From Caulobacteraceae bacterium (lineage in GTDB: Bacteria; Pseudomonadota; Alphaproteobacteria; Caulobacterales; Aquidulcibacteraceae), in assembly GCA_009773335.1 (NCBI GenBank), contig WRPF01000021.1, positions 1-44,001 on the forward strand: a stretch of 44,001 nucleotides of DNA. The letters are read 5' to 3'. The notes beneath the pieces are model-generated. The model worked only from the letters and a program-made list of their open reading frames with translations, was not told where the DNA came from and made no database searches. Within the stretch, counting starts at the first letter, position 1. Each line of letters begins with the position of its first letter. Both the position numbers and the translations under genes were made by a program. Shown here one piece after another: positions 9,339-18,221 of this stretch.

Positions 9339-10687
9339 GGCCGCTCTTTCCTGCAACGCCGCCACGCGAGCAAGGCGGCGTCGACGATCCCTCGCGCGAC
9401 ATCCGGCGCGGCGCGATCATGGGCGCGCTTTTCTTCCTGGGCTTTGGCGGCTGGGCGGCGTTCGCACCACTTGACGCGGGCGTCGTTGCGCCCGGCGTCG
9501 TCGTCGTCTCCGGCTATCGACAGGCCGTCCAGCACCGCGACGGGGGGACGGTTTCGGCGCTGCACGTCAAGGAGGGCGACCGCGTCACGCGGAGCGAAGT
9601 CCTGCTCGAATTCGCGGCGACGGAAATCCAGGCGCAGGAACGCGCGCTGTTCGGACAATTCGTCGAGCTTGACGCAACGCGGGCCCGCCTGCTGGCGGAA
9701 AGCGCAGAACAACGGACCATTCCCGTCCCTGCATCATGGGCCGCCTTCCCGGCTCCGGACCGCGCCCTTGCGGAAACGATTCTCGCTCGCCAACAGAGGG
9801 AAATGAACACGCGGCGCAGTTCCCTCGGCGCACAGGTTGGCGTGCTCGGCCAGCGCCGCGAGCAGCTCACGTCGCGCATCGTCGGATATGGCAACCAGAT
9901 CGCTGCCCTCGACCGCCAGTCCGCACTCATCGCCGATGAACTCGCCGGTTTGAAGACGCTCGCGGAAAAGGGGCTGGTGCCGATGCCGCGGATTCGCGCG
10001 CTCGAACGCCAGCAAGCCGAGATCGACGGACGCCGTGCGGAACTCGTCGCCTCGATCGCCCAGACGCGCGAAGCCATGGGCGAAACCCGCCTGCAGTCCC
10101 TCTCCATCGTCGGGGAAAAGGCCGAAGACCGCGCCGCGTCGTTGCGCGAGGTCGAGATGCGCCTCGCCGACGTCAGCCCACGCCTTGGAGCCTCCCGCGC
10201 GCAACTCGAACGCACCAGGGTGCGCGCACCAGCGTCCGGGCTCGTCGTCGGCCTGACCGCGAACACTGTCGGCGGCGTCGTGGCGCCCGGCGCGCGCATC
10301 ATGGATGTGGTGCCGGAAAACCAGCCGCTCGTGATCGAAGCACGCGTGCGCCCGGAAGACGCCGACGACCTGAAGGTCGGCATGCGCACTGAAATCCGGT
10401 TCAGCGGCCTGAGCGGGCGCGCGACGCCGATCCTGCATGGCGTGGTGACGCGGATGTCGGCGGATCGTTTCACCGACGAGCGCAGCGGCGTCGCCTACTT
10501 TCTCGCCGAGGCAGAGGCGCCCCGCGCGGAAATCGAGCGTGTCGCCCAGGTCAACGGCGATGTCGCCATCGTGCTGAAGGCCGGAATGCCGGCGGAGATG
10601 GTGGTGCCACTGCGCAAACGGACGGCGCTGCAGTACCTGCTGGAACCGCTCGATCAGGCCATCTGGCGCTCTTTCCGCCAGCACTAA
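9335..10687 (+). CDS. HlyD-family type I secretion membrane-fusion protein
   Basis: A 450-aa periplasmic adaptor. A single inner-membrane helix lies at about residues 27-47 (GALFFLGFGGWAAFAPL), then a biotinyl/lipoyl-like strand (HRDGGTVSALHVKEGD), a long coiled-coil hairpin at about 100-290 rich in Ala, Arg, Gln and Glu, and the second lipoyl half (VRAPASGLVVGL). The C-terminus AEMVVPLRKRTALQYLLEPL is the conserved end of type I secretion adaptors. Its ATG overlaps the stop of the ABC gene (ATGA), so the two are translationally coupled. The adaptor contacts the ABC protein and recruits the outer-membrane channel. Confidence 0.93.
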   Translation: MRPLFPATPPREQGGVDDPSRDIRRGAIMGALFFLGFGGWAAFAPLDAGVVAPGVVVVSGYRQAVQHRDGGTVSALHVKEGDRVTRSEVLLEFAATEIQAQERALFGQFVELDATRARLLAESAEQRTIPVPASWAAFPAPDRALAETILARQQREMNTRRSSLGAQVGVLGQRREQLTSRIVGYGNQIAALDRQSALIADELAGLKTLAEKGLVPMPRIRALERQQAEIDGRRAELVASIAQTREAMGETRLQSLSIVGEKAEDRAASLREVEMRLADVSPRLGASRAQLERTRVRAPASGLVVGLTANTVGGVVAPGARIMDVVPENQPLVIEARVRPEDADDLKVGMRTEIRFSGLSGRATPILHGVVTRMSADRFTDERSGVAYFLAEAEAPRAEIERVAQVNGDVAIVLKAGMPAEMVVPLRKRTALQYLLEPLDQAIWRSFRQH

Positions 10688-10700
10688 TCAGGACACGCAG

Positions 10701-10744
10701 CGCCTTGGCGGCGTAGAATCTGCACCGCAAGCGACACCAAGGCG
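10701..10744. terminator. Inverted repeat after the secretion operon, possible terminator
   Basis: CGCCTTGG at 10701-10708 pairs perfectly with CCAAGGCG at 10737-10744, leaving a 28-nt loop. It begins 13 nt after the adaptor stop. There is no T-run, so a factor-independent terminator is not supported; it could stabilise the 3' end or act with Rho. The rest of the 164-nt gap before the cytochrome gene shows nothing I can identify. Confidence 0.3.
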
Positions 10745-10851
10745 GCGAAAGTCATGCGCGCTCCACGACAAATCGCATCACGTCACTGGTCCTGCTTGAT
10801 CGGCGACAGGCGCGCGTGCATTGCAGCGGACAATTCGATCTTGGGGTCCCC

Positions 10852-11349
10852 ATGCGCCACATCGCCATCGCCCTTGCCGTCGCCCTCGTCGCATGTGGAC
10901 AGTCGCCGGCTCCGGGCCTCGCCTTGCCGGCCGCCGCAATACCTGCCCCAACCACCGCGCATGCCGAGCCCGCACGGCTCCCGGCCGAAGTCATCGCCTC
11001 GCGCATCGCAGCGCTTCCCGCGCCTTACAACCTCGGCGACTATGAAAACGGCAGGAGCGTGTTCACCCAGTGCCGGGCATGCCACACGACAGGCGCAGGC
11101 GAGCCCAACCGCGTCGGCCCGCGCCTGCACGCAGTCATGGGGCGACAGGCGGGCTCGGTGGCCGACTTCCGCAATTACTCGCCCGCACTCAAGGAAAGCG
11201 GCGTCGTCTGGGACGCCGCAACGCTCGACCGTTGGGTCGCCAATCCGCGCGACGTTGTCGCGGCGAGCAACATGATCTTCCCCGGCTTGCGCAAGGCGGA
11301 GGACCGTCGCGATCTCGTCGCCTACATCGCGGTCGACTCAGCGGAGTGA
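10852..11349 (+). CDS. Class I cytochrome c, lipoprotein-type
   Basis: A 165-aa exported monohaem cytochrome. The N-terminus MRHIAIALAVALVAC-G is a lipoprotein signal with lipobox LVAC, so the protein is probably anchored to a membrane from the periplasmic side. The haem-binding motif CRACH lies at residues 74-78, and a methionine in SNMIFPGLR near 140 is the likely sixth ligand. The fold-defining VGPRLHAVMGRQAG and YSPALKESG are typical of cytochrome c2/c552-like electron carriers. I chose ATG 10852 over an in-frame ATG at 10816 because it puts the hydrophobic signal at the N-terminus. The stop lies in a palindrome shared with the convergent RND gene. The redox partner is unknown. Confidence 0.88.
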   Translation: MRHIAIALAVALVACGQSPAPGLALPAAAIPAPTTAHAEPARLPAEVIASRIAALPAPYNLGDYENGRSVFTQCRACHTTGAGEPNRVGPRLHAVMGRQAGSVADFRNYSPALKESGVVWDAATLDRWVANPRDVVAASNMIFPGLRKAEDRRDLVAYIAVDSAE

Positions 11350-11358
11350 TCACTCCGC
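11341..11358. repeat. 18-bp perfect palindrome holding two convergent stop codons
   Basis: GCGGAGTGATCACTCCGC reads identically on both strands. It contains the TGA of the cytochrome gene (11347-11349) and the TGA of the RND gene on the other strand (11350-11352), so both proteins end Ala-Glu. As RNA, either transcript can form a 7-bp stem with a GATC loop. There is no U-tract, so termination strength cannot be judged. Confidence 0.75.
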
Positions 11359-14300
11359 CGGCTGACGCGCCGCAACTTCCTCGGTCTCGAACTTCTCGAT
11401 CTCGCGGGCGACGGCTTCCGGCGAACGCGTGAAACGCGCGAGGATGTCGTAAAATACCGGCACCACGAACAGCGTCAGCATCGTCGCGACAGTCACGCCG
11501 AACACGATGACGACACCGATGGTCTGTCGCGACTCCGCGCCCGCCCCGTGGGCGATCATCAGCGGCACCGCGCCGATCACCGTGGCGATCGATGTCATCA
11601 GGATCGGCCGCAGGCGCAGATCGGATGCTTCGAGGATCGCCTCGCGGATGTCACGGCCCTCATCACGCAGCTGGTTGGCAAATTCGACGAGCAGGATGCC
11701 GTTCTTCGCCGCAAGCGCGATGAGGATGATGAGCCCGATCTGGCTGTAGATGTTGAACGAATTGTCGAACAGGAAGAGGCCAAACACCCCGCCGGCCACC
11801 GCCAGCGGCACCGTCAGCATGATCACGAGCGGGTGGACGAAACTCTCGAACTGGGCTGCGAGCACGAGGAACACGATCAGCAACGCAAAGCCGAAGGCGA
11901 AGACGATCGCGCCGGTGGAATCCTTGAACTGCTTCGCCGCGCCCTGGTAGCCGACGGAAATATTCTGCTTGCCGATCTCTGCGCGTGCGGCTCCTTCAAG
12001 ATAGTCGAGCGCATCGCCCATCGCGTAGCCAGGCGCCAGCGTCGCCGCAATTGTGACCGCAGCCATGCGATCAACACGACGGCGCTCGCCGGTTTCACCG
12101 ACAGTCTTGTAGGTGACAAGCGAGGACAGGGGCACAAGTGCGCCAGTCGTATCGGAGCGGACATACTTGCCGCCAAGATCGCTCAGATCCGAACGCTCCG
12201 AGCGCTCCGCCTGCAGGTAGACGTAATACTCGCGCCCGCGATCCGTGATGGTGTTGACGCGGCGCGCGCCCATCGTGGCCTCCAGCGTACGGCCTACCTG
12301 CTGCACGGATACGCCCAGCGACGCTGCGCGTTCGCGGTCGATATCGACGATCACGCGCGGATTGGTCGGCTCGTAGTTCATTCGCGGCCGAATGAGCTCC
12401 GGATTCTCGCGAGCCTTTGCGATAATGCGATCCGCGACGTCAGCGAGATCGGGGTAGTCGAGGCCGCCGAGCACCAGCGCGACATCGTTGCTTCCCCCGC
12501 CGCCGCCACCCGCGAGCGGATTCTGCATCGACACCCGCACCACTGCGCCGGGAATTTCGCCCATCTTGCGGTTCATCTCGCCGATGATCTCGTCGCCGCT
12601 GCGCGCGCGCTCATCCCAGTCCGCAAGGAACACGCGTCCAAGACCGGAGTTGAAACGGTTCGCGCCCTGATCCCCGAAGCCCGGCGCGACGACGAGAATG
12701 CGTGTGGCTTCCCTGCTTTCGACATAGCTGAGAAGGACGGCCTCGACGTCCTTCATGATCCGCTTCGTGTACTCGAATCCGGAACCTTCCGGCGCCTGCA
12801 TGCTCACGAGCAGATTGCCGCGATCCTCGGGTCGCGTCAGCTCCGATGGCAGCTGCTGCATCACGAACCAGCCGCCGAAGATGACCAGTCCGAACAGGGC
12901 GAAGACCACGGGCTTTGCGTGAAGCGCAAGATCCAGCGACGCGCGATAGCTCTTGCGCAGCCCATCGAGCGTGGCGTTGACGCCGCGTACGAAGGGCGTC
13001 CCGTCGCCGACGGGGCGCAGCATTTTCGAGCACATCATCGGCGTCAGCGTCAGCGATGCGATCATGGAGATCACGACGACGCCGGCGACGGTCACGGCAA
13101 GTTCGACAAAGAGCCGCCCGACATACCCGCCAACGAAAAGCAGAGGCGCAAACACCGCAACGAGAACCGCCGAGGTCGCGACGACGGCGAAGAACACCTG
13201 CCGCGTGCCGCGCATGGCGGCGACGGCGGGCGGTTCGCCATAGCGGTCGAGCCGGCGCTGTACGTTCTCGAGCACGACGATCGAATCGTCCACCACGAGT
13301 CCGATGGACAGCACGAGCGCCAGCAGCGTGAGAAGATTTATCGAAAAGCCGAAAGCCGAAAGCAGCGCAAACGACCCGATCAGGCAGACGGGAATGACCG
13401 CCGCCGGAATCGCCGCCGCGCGGAAAGAACCGAGGAACAGCACGATGACCATGATGACCAGGAACACTGCCTCGGCCAGCGTCTCCCAGACCTTCTGAAT
13501 CGCCTTGTCGATGAAGACGGTCGTGTCGAAGGCGACCACCGCATCCGTCCCGGACGGCAGGTTTGCGCGCACCGCCTCAAGTTCCTTGCGGACGGCCTTC
13601 GCCACATCAAGGGCGTTGGACTTGGATTGCCGGACGACGCCCAGACCGATCTGGTTGACGCCATTGCCGCGGAACAGGCGCCGTGTCTCTTCCGGCGCAA
13701 GCTCGATGCGCGCCACATCGCCGAGCCGGATCGCGCCTGCGGTGTCCCGCCGCCCGATCGCCATGCGCGCGAAATCTTCTGGCGTCTCGAATATCCGGTC
13801 GGTGCGCACGTTGTAGACGCGCTCGGCGCTTTCGACGTACCCGGCGGGGGTCTCGATGTTCTGCGTGCGCAGCGCGTCCTCGACGTCCGTCACAGTGAGG
13901 CCGCGCGCAGCGAGCGCATCCGCGTTCAGCCAGACCCGCAACGCCTTTCGCTGCGAGCCGCCGATGCGCACGCTCGCCACGCCAGGCAGCGTGGACAGGC
14001 GGTCGACGATGTTGCGCTCCGCGTAGTCTGTCAGCGCAACGAGATCCAGATTGCTGGACTGAAGGTTGATCCAGATGATCGGATCGGCGTCGGCGTCCTG
14101 CTTGGAGACCACCGGCGCATCGATATCCGCAGGCAATTGCCCACGAGAACGGTCGATGGCGTTGCGGACGTCGTTGGCGGCGTCCTCGAGATTGCGGCTG
14201 AGTTCAAACTCGATATTGATGTTTCCTCGACCGTCCCGGCTCGTGGCCGTGATCATGTCGATGCCCTCGATGCCGGACAACTGGTCTTCAATCACCCGCA

Positions 14301-14490
14301 CGACCGTGGTTTCGACGACTTGCGCGGAGGCGCCGCGATAGCTCACGTCCACGCCGACGACAGGACGGTCCACGTCCGGCAACTCGCGTAGCGGCAATGA
14401 TGTGAACGCAATCGCGCCGAACACGATGACGAGCAGGCAGAAGACGACCGCGAGAACCGGGCGACGAACCGAGAGATCCGAAATCGACAT
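11350..14490 (-). CDS. RND efflux pump inner-membrane transporter (HAE1/AcrB-like)
   Basis: A 1046-aa protein, the normal length for this family, with 12 predicted transmembrane helices in two repeats, each followed by a large periplasmic domain. It begins MSISDLSVRRPVLAVVFCLL, standard for the MexF/HAE1 branch. TM4 carries the proton-relay aspartates in GLVVDDSIVVLEN, and TM10 carries the lysine in LAAKNGILLVEFA. It exchanges protons for hydrophobic substrates, pumping them out with the adaptor and an outer-membrane channel not encoded here. It starts 6 nt after the adaptor stop. The substrate range cannot be read from sequence. The 3' end abuts the cytochrome gene with zero gap. Confidence 0.95.
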   Translation of the reverse strand: MSISDLSVRRPVLAVVFCLLVIVFGAIAFTSLPLRELPDVDRPVVGVDVSYRGASAQVVETTVVRVIEDQLSGIEGIDMITATSRDGRGNINIEFELSRNLEDAANDVRNAIDRSRGQLPADIDAPVVSKQDADADPIIWINLQSSNLDLVALTDYAERNIVDRLSTLPGVASVRIGGSQRKALRVWLNADALAARGLTVTDVEDALRTQNIETPAGYVESAERVYNVRTDRIFETPEDFARMAIGRRDTAGAIRLGDVARIELAPEETRRLFRGNGVNQIGLGVVRQSKSNALDVAKAVRKELEAVRANLPSGTDAVVAFDTTVFIDKAIQKVWETLAEAVFLVIMVIVLFLGSFRAAAIPAAVIPVCLIGSFALLSAFGFSINLLTLLALVLSIGLVVDDSIVVLENVQRRLDRYGEPPAVAAMRGTRQVFFAVVATSAVLVAVFAPLLFVGGYVGRLFVELAVTVAGVVVISMIASLTLTPMMCSKMLRPVGDGTPFVRGVNATLDGLRKSYRASLDLALHAKPVVFALFGLVIFGGWFVMQQLPSELTRPEDRGNLLVSMQAPEGSGFEYTKRIMKDVEAVLLSYVESREATRILVVAPGFGDQGANRFNSGLGRVFLADWDERARSGDEIIGEMNRKMGEIPGAVVRVSMQNPLAGGGGGGSNDVALVLGGLDYPDLADVADRIIAKARENPELIRPRMNYEPTNPRVIVDIDRERAASLGVSVQQVGRTLEATMGARRVNTITDRGREYYVYLQAERSERSDLSDLGGKYVRSDTTGALVPLSSLVTYKTVGETGERRRVDRMAAVTIAATLAPGYAMGDALDYLEGAARAEIGKQNISVGYQGAAKQFKDSTGAIVFAFGFALLIVFLVLAAQFESFVHPLVIMLTVPLAVAGGVFGLFLFDNSFNIYSQIGLIILIALAAKNGILLVEFANQLRDEGRDIREAILEASDLRLRPILMTSIATVIGAVPLMIAHGAGAESRQTIGVVIVFGVTVATMLTLFVVPVFYDILARFTRSPEAVAREIEKFETEEVAARQPAE

Positions 14491-14496
14491 CGCTGA

Positions 14497-15843
14497 TCAT
14501 TCCGCCGGAGTCGGCGGAAGCTGGCCGCCGGGCGCGCCAACGGGTGCGCCGCCGGATTGATGTTGCGGCGGCGCGGGTTCTTCGACGCGACCACGCAAAG
14601 CAGTTTCCGGAACGGTCGGTGAGGCTGGCGCCGCCGCGACAGCGGGCGAAGGCGTTTCAGTCCGGCGCGGCTGCGCGATTGCCGGAGGCGCCGGATCCAC
14701 CGGCGGCGCAATCACCGCAGGCTGGCGGTCATCGATCCGCACTGCCTGTCCCGAACGAACGCGCTGCACGCCCTCGACCACGATGCGCGCGCCAGGCGCG
14801 ACGCCATCGAGAATTTCGATGAGCCCAGCCGAGCGCTTTCCCGTCTTCACGAGCGTGAGCGCCGCCGTCGGGCGTCCATCCTTTTCGACAAGTGCATAGA
14901 TGTAGGCGCCATCCGCGCGCTCCACCACCGCGATCTCGGGCGCGCCTGGCGCCTGCCGTGGATTGGAACGCGCTTCGACCGACATCAACATACCGGGTTT
15001 CAGTCTGCCGTCGCGGTTCGGAATGATGGCGCGCACGCGCACGGTGCGTGACTGGGTGTTCACGCGACTGTCGATGTCGGCGACACGACCGGTGAACGTC
15101 GCCCCCGGATGCGCCGGCGTCGTGGCGACGATCGTCGAGCCGACGCGCACGGCGCCGAACTGGCTCTCGGACACGTCAAAATCGAGCTTGATCTCGGAGA
15201 CATCGTCGAGCGTGCCGATCTGGTCGCCTGGTCGCACGAGCGCGCCCGGACTGGCGGTGCGCAGGCCCATGACGCCCGCAAACGGCGCGCGGATCGTGCG
15301 GTCGCTGATGCGCGCCTGCAGCGCGCGAACCCGCGCTTCGGCCTGTTCGAAACCGGCGCGCGCAGCTTCCACGCGCTGCGCCGGCGCAAAGCCCTTTTCG
15401 CCGAGCTCACGGAAGCGGTCGTAATCGCGACGCGCGGCCTCGCGGCTTGCGCGCGCTTCTTCGAGGTCAGCGGACTGTTCTGTGTTCGACAACTCGACGA
15501 GCACTTGCCCGCGCGCAACGCGATCGCCGCTCTCGAAACGGATCCGGCTGATGACGTCGGTGACCTTCGCCGCGACCGTCACTGATTCCCGCGCCTGCGC
15601 GGTGCCGATGGCCTGGACGGTGTCGTAAAATGTGTGCTGGGCGACCGTGCCGGCGATGATCAGAGGCGCGTCGCCGCCCTTCATCCCGCCCTTGGCTGCG
15701 CCGGATGGCGCGCCGGCGCCCGGCGCGCCGCTCGCGTGTTCCGACTTGCCAACAAACGTCTTGCCCACCACGGCGAACGCCATGACCGCGATCACGAGGG
15801 TCACCACTGCGGCGAAGCCGAAGCGCCTGAAAATACTCGCCAT
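14497..15843 (-). CDS. RND efflux periplasmic adaptor (membrane-fusion protein)
   Basis: A 448-aa protein. ATG 15843 follows AAGG with good spacing and starts an N-terminal anchor or signal (FAAVVTLVIAVMAFAVVG). A low-complexity Gly/Ala linker leads into lipoyl and alpha-hairpin parts (VTVAAKVTDVI, ESGDRVARGQVLVEL, RTIRAPFAGVMGLR), then beta-barrel and membrane-proximal domains (TQSRTVRVRAIIPN, LKPGMLMSVE). The last 75 residues are proline- and alanine-rich and probably disordered, longer than in typical AcrA-like adaptors. It is placed immediately upstream of the RND transporter, so the two form one pump unit. Confidence 0.93.
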   Translation of the reverse strand: MASIFRRFGFAAVVTLVIAVMAFAVVGKTFVGKSEHASGAPGAGAPSGAAKGGMKGGDAPLIIAGTVAQHTFYDTVQAIGTAQARESVTVAAKVTDVISRIRFESGDRVARGQVLVELSNTEQSADLEEARASREAARRDYDRFRELGEKGFAPAQRVEAARAGFEQAEARVRALQARISDRTIRAPFAGVMGLRTASPGALVRPGDQIGTLDDVSEIKLDFDVSESQFGAVRVGSTIVATTPAHPGATFTGRVADIDSRVNTQSRTVRVRAIIPNRDGRLKPGMLMSVEARSNPRQAPGAPEIAVVERADGAYIYALVEKDGRPTAALTLVKTGKRSAGLIEILDGVAPGARIVVEGVQRVRSGQAVRIDDRQPAVIAPPVDPAPPAIAQPRRTETPSPAVAAAPASPTVPETALRGRVEEPAPPQHQSGGAPVGAPGGQLPPTPAE

Positions 15844-15937
15844 GCCGTGCCTTAGTGACCCGCCGTGGGCCGTGATATGGGTTAGCTGGACGCAGCCGTC
15901 CAGTTTTGGCTTCACCGAAACCGAAAAACCGGACGCA

Positions 15938-16663
15938 TCAGCGCCGGAGCGCCGACCAATAGCTCAAAAGTATTGTCGGTTCGATGAATTCCCCTGCGTC
16001 AAGACGCATACGGACCCCTAGCTGGACGCCGCGATCGTTCCGTTCAAACACGACAGCCGACGCTTGGGCCTTCAGGGTTTCGCCATAGATCAGGTCATCG
16101 TCCACAAAAACCTGTACGAGGCCGAGCAACCGCCGGTGCGGCTTGACGCCGACTGTCAGGTCGTAACGGGCGTGGACGCAATCGTTCCCCTGGGTCCGCG
16201 CACCGAGCTCCCCGCTCACAAAAACGCGGCCGCTGCGGGTCGCAGCGCCGACCAGCAGGCGGGCTTCGCCGCCCCATTCCCCGCATTCGCCGCTTGCGCG
16301 CGAGTCCCAGACCACCCCGCCCTGAACGGACACCACCGACCTGTCGCCGCGTAGCAGGCGGTATTTCCCCGAGAGCACGGATTCATTGCCGGTTTCGGTT
16401 CCCTCGAAGGTCGTGACGGTCTGGCTCCAGTGGTTGGCGACCACCGAGATGCGTGAATTGAGCGGCGCCTCGATGAAGAGGTCCGTCTCCACCGTGGAGG
16501 CTTCCTCCGTCTCGCCATAGGCGGCCCCAACGATGGTGCGATCTCCGTTCGGGGCGACCCAGGCGCCGGCATGCGCCACGCCCGGCGCCCCGAGGAGGAA
16601 CGCGACGCCTAGGCGTCGTAGCCAGGCAGTTCGCGGTCGAGCTTGCGGCGCAGGCCCGGCCAC
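15938..16663 (-). CDS. Exported protein of unknown function, possibly a small outer-membrane beta-barrel
   Basis: I do not recognise the family. Taking the GTG at 16663 gives 241 aa with an arginine-rich n-region and hydrophobic core ([18 protein letters not shown], cleavage before GAW). The mature part alternates polar and hydrophobic residues (VVSVQGGVVWD, GRVFVSGELGART, KAQASAVVFERN) and ends in a hydrophobic/aromatic stretch, consistent with a beta-barrel or periplasmic beta-protein. This start overlaps the aldolase 3' end by 55 nt; no ATG exists that would avoid the overlap and keep the signal. It lies in line with the RND pump genes on the same strand, 94 nt upstream of the adaptor, so a role in the envelope is plausible but unproven. 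Confidence 0.6.
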   Translation of the reverse strand: MAGPAPQARPRTAWLRRLGVAFLLGAPGVAHAGAWVAPNGDRTIVGAAYGETEEASTVETDLFIEAPLNSRISVVANHWSQTVTTFEGTETGNESVLSGKYRLLRGDRSVVSVQGGVVWDSRASGECGEWGGEARLLVGAATRSGRVFVSGELGARTQGNDCVHARYDLTVGVKPHRRLLGLVQVFVDDDLIYGETLKAQASAVVFERNDRGVQLGVRMRLDAGEFIEPTILLSYWSALRR

Positions 16664-17376
16664 GCGAGCTTGTCCACGAAGGCTGCGAAATTGCCCTGTC
16701 CCGCGACCTTGTCGCGCAGATCCTGTCCGCATTCGAGCAGGTCCCCACCAGCTTGCGCCAAGACCTGCATCTTGCACGCCCGTTCGAGGAAGAAAATGCG
16801 CGTGAATGCGGCGGCGGGCGTTTCCCCGACCGCGAGCGTGCCGTGATTGCGCAGCATCAGCAGGTTCTTCGTGCCGATGTCGCGCACCAGCCGCTCGCGC
16901 TCGTCGAGGTCCAGGGCCACACCTTCGTAGTCGTGGTACGCAAGGTCCCCGGCCACCAGCATGGCCGTCTGGCTGATCGGCAGGAGGCCGCGCTTCTGGG
17001 CGGAAACCGCCACGCCCTGATCCGTGTGGACGTGGATGACGACGTGTGCGTCATCCCGCGCGGCGTGGATCGCCGAGTGGATGGTGAAGCCCGCCGGATT
17101 GATGAAATGCGGTGTGGGATCGACGATATTGCCCTCAAGATCGACCTTCACGAGGCTCGACGCCGTCATCTCCTCGAAGAAGAAGCCGTACGGGTTGATG
17201 AGGAAGTGATGGTCCGGCCCAGGCAGGCGCACCGAGATATGGGTGAAGATCATGTCATCCCACCCGTAGAGCGCGACAAGCCGGTAGAGCGCGGCGCAGT
17301 CCACGCGCGCATTCCACTCCTCGGCGCTGACCTTGCCGCGCAGCGTCGGAACCGCTGAACCATCCATGCCTGACAT
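16609..17376 (-). CDS. Class II aldolase/adducin-family protein
   Basis: A 255-aa protein with the zinc site of class II aldolases: HVHTDQG supplies the paired histidines, [10 protein letters not shown] the third, and HSAIHAAR precedes them. Other landmarks are [16 protein letters not shown] and [20 protein letters not shown], which mark the branch often annotated as decarboxylase/aldolase rather than L-fuculose-phosphate aldolase itself. It probably cleaves or decarboxylates a small hydroxy-acid or sugar substrate that I cannot name. The ATG at 17376 has a CCTCTCC-complementary GGAGAGG upstream. It is the first gene of the minus-strand run leading into the efflux operon. Confidence 0.85.
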   Translation of the reverse strand: MSGMDGSAVPTLRGKVSAEEWNARVDCAALYRLVALYGWDDMIFTHISVRLPGPDHHFLINPYGFFFEEMTASSLVKVDLEGNIVDPTPHFINPAGFTIHSAIHAARDDAHVVIHVHTDQGVAVSAQKRGLLPISQTAMLVAGDLAYHDYEGVALDLDERERLVRDIGTKNLLMLRNHGTLAVGETPAAAFTRIFFLERACKMQVLAQAGGDLLECGQDLRDKVAGQGNFAAFVDKLAWPGLRRKLDRELPGYDA

Positions 17377-17448
17377 CGCGCCTCTCCTCCGGTTTCGTTT
17401 GCCGCGAAGCGTGACGAACGGCCCGGATTAAGTCAAACCAGATGTCCG

Positions 17449-18207
17449 ATGCGCATTCATTTCACCGCCAGTTCCCGTCCGGAAGCCCAGGAGGCGCTCC
17501 GCCGCCTGCGTCATACCTATGGCGAAGCGGGGGAGGCGAAAGCTGACGTCATCGTCGCGCTCGGCGGCGACGGCCATATGCTCGACGCCCTGAAGGCGCG
17601 CATGGCCGACGGCAAGCCTGTCTACGGGATGCACCGGGGCACGGTGGGCTTCCTGCTCAACGACTACCGCGAGGACGGCCTGCCCGAGCGGCTCGCGAAG
17701 GCGGAGCCGGCGCGGATCCGCCCGCTTGTCATGCGCGCGCGCACGGTCTCCGGGCAGACCGAAGAGCGCCGCGCCATCAACGAGGTCTCCCTGCTGCGCC
17801 AGACCTCCCAGACCGCGCGCATCCGCATCCAGATCGACGGCGCGGAGCGGATGGCGGAGCTGTCGTGCGACGGTGTGATGCTGGCGACGCCTGCGGGCTC
17901 CACGGCCTACAACCTCTCGGCGCATGGACCGATCCTGCCCATTGGTGCGCGCCTTCTGGCGCTCACGCCGATCAGCGCCTTTCGTCCCAGACGATGGCGC
18001 GGGGCGCTGCTGCCACAGACCGCCCGCGTCCGGTTCGAAGTGCTCGAACCGACGCGACGCCCGGTCAGCGCCTCCGCCGACAGCGCGGAGGTGCGCGACG
18101 TCGAAAGCGTGGAGGTCCGCGAGGATTCCGAAGTGTCGCTCACGATGCTCTTCGATCCGGGCCACGCCCTCGACGAGCGCGTGCTGCGCGAGCAGTTCTC
18201 CGTCTGA
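17449..18207 (+). CDS. nadK: NAD kinase
   Basis: A 252-aa protein matching short proteobacterial NAD kinases. The GGDG motif lies in [14 protein letters not shown] at about residues 35-48, the NE motif in [11 protein letters not shown], and the C-terminal substrate-binding motif in [17 protein letters not shown]. It phosphorylates NAD+ at the adenosine 2'-OH to make NADP+. The ATG is 72 nt from the divergent aldolase start. It is convergent with the Nudix gene, 14 nt apart. A weak 5-bp stem (AGCCG/CGGCT) follows the stop. Confidence 0.93.
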   Translation: MRIHFTASSRPEAQEALRRLRHTYGEAGEAKADVIVALGGDGHMLDALKARMADGKPVYGMHRGTVGFLLNDYREDGLPERLAKAEPARIRPLVMRARTVSGQTEERRAINEVSLLRQTSQTARIRIQIDGAERMAELSCDGVMLATPAGSTAYNLSAHGPILPIGARLLALTPISAFRPRRWRGALLPQTARVRFEVLEPTRRPVSASADSAEVRDVESVEVREDSEVSLTMLFDPGHALDERVLREQFSV

Positions 18208-18221
18208 GCCGTTGCGCGCGG

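Noticed and set aside
11548-14391. A very long open frame on the plus strand opposite the RND transporter
   Set aside because: Its composition (His/Arg/Asp-rich, no domain) is that of an antisense shadow of a GC-rich membrane protein gene.
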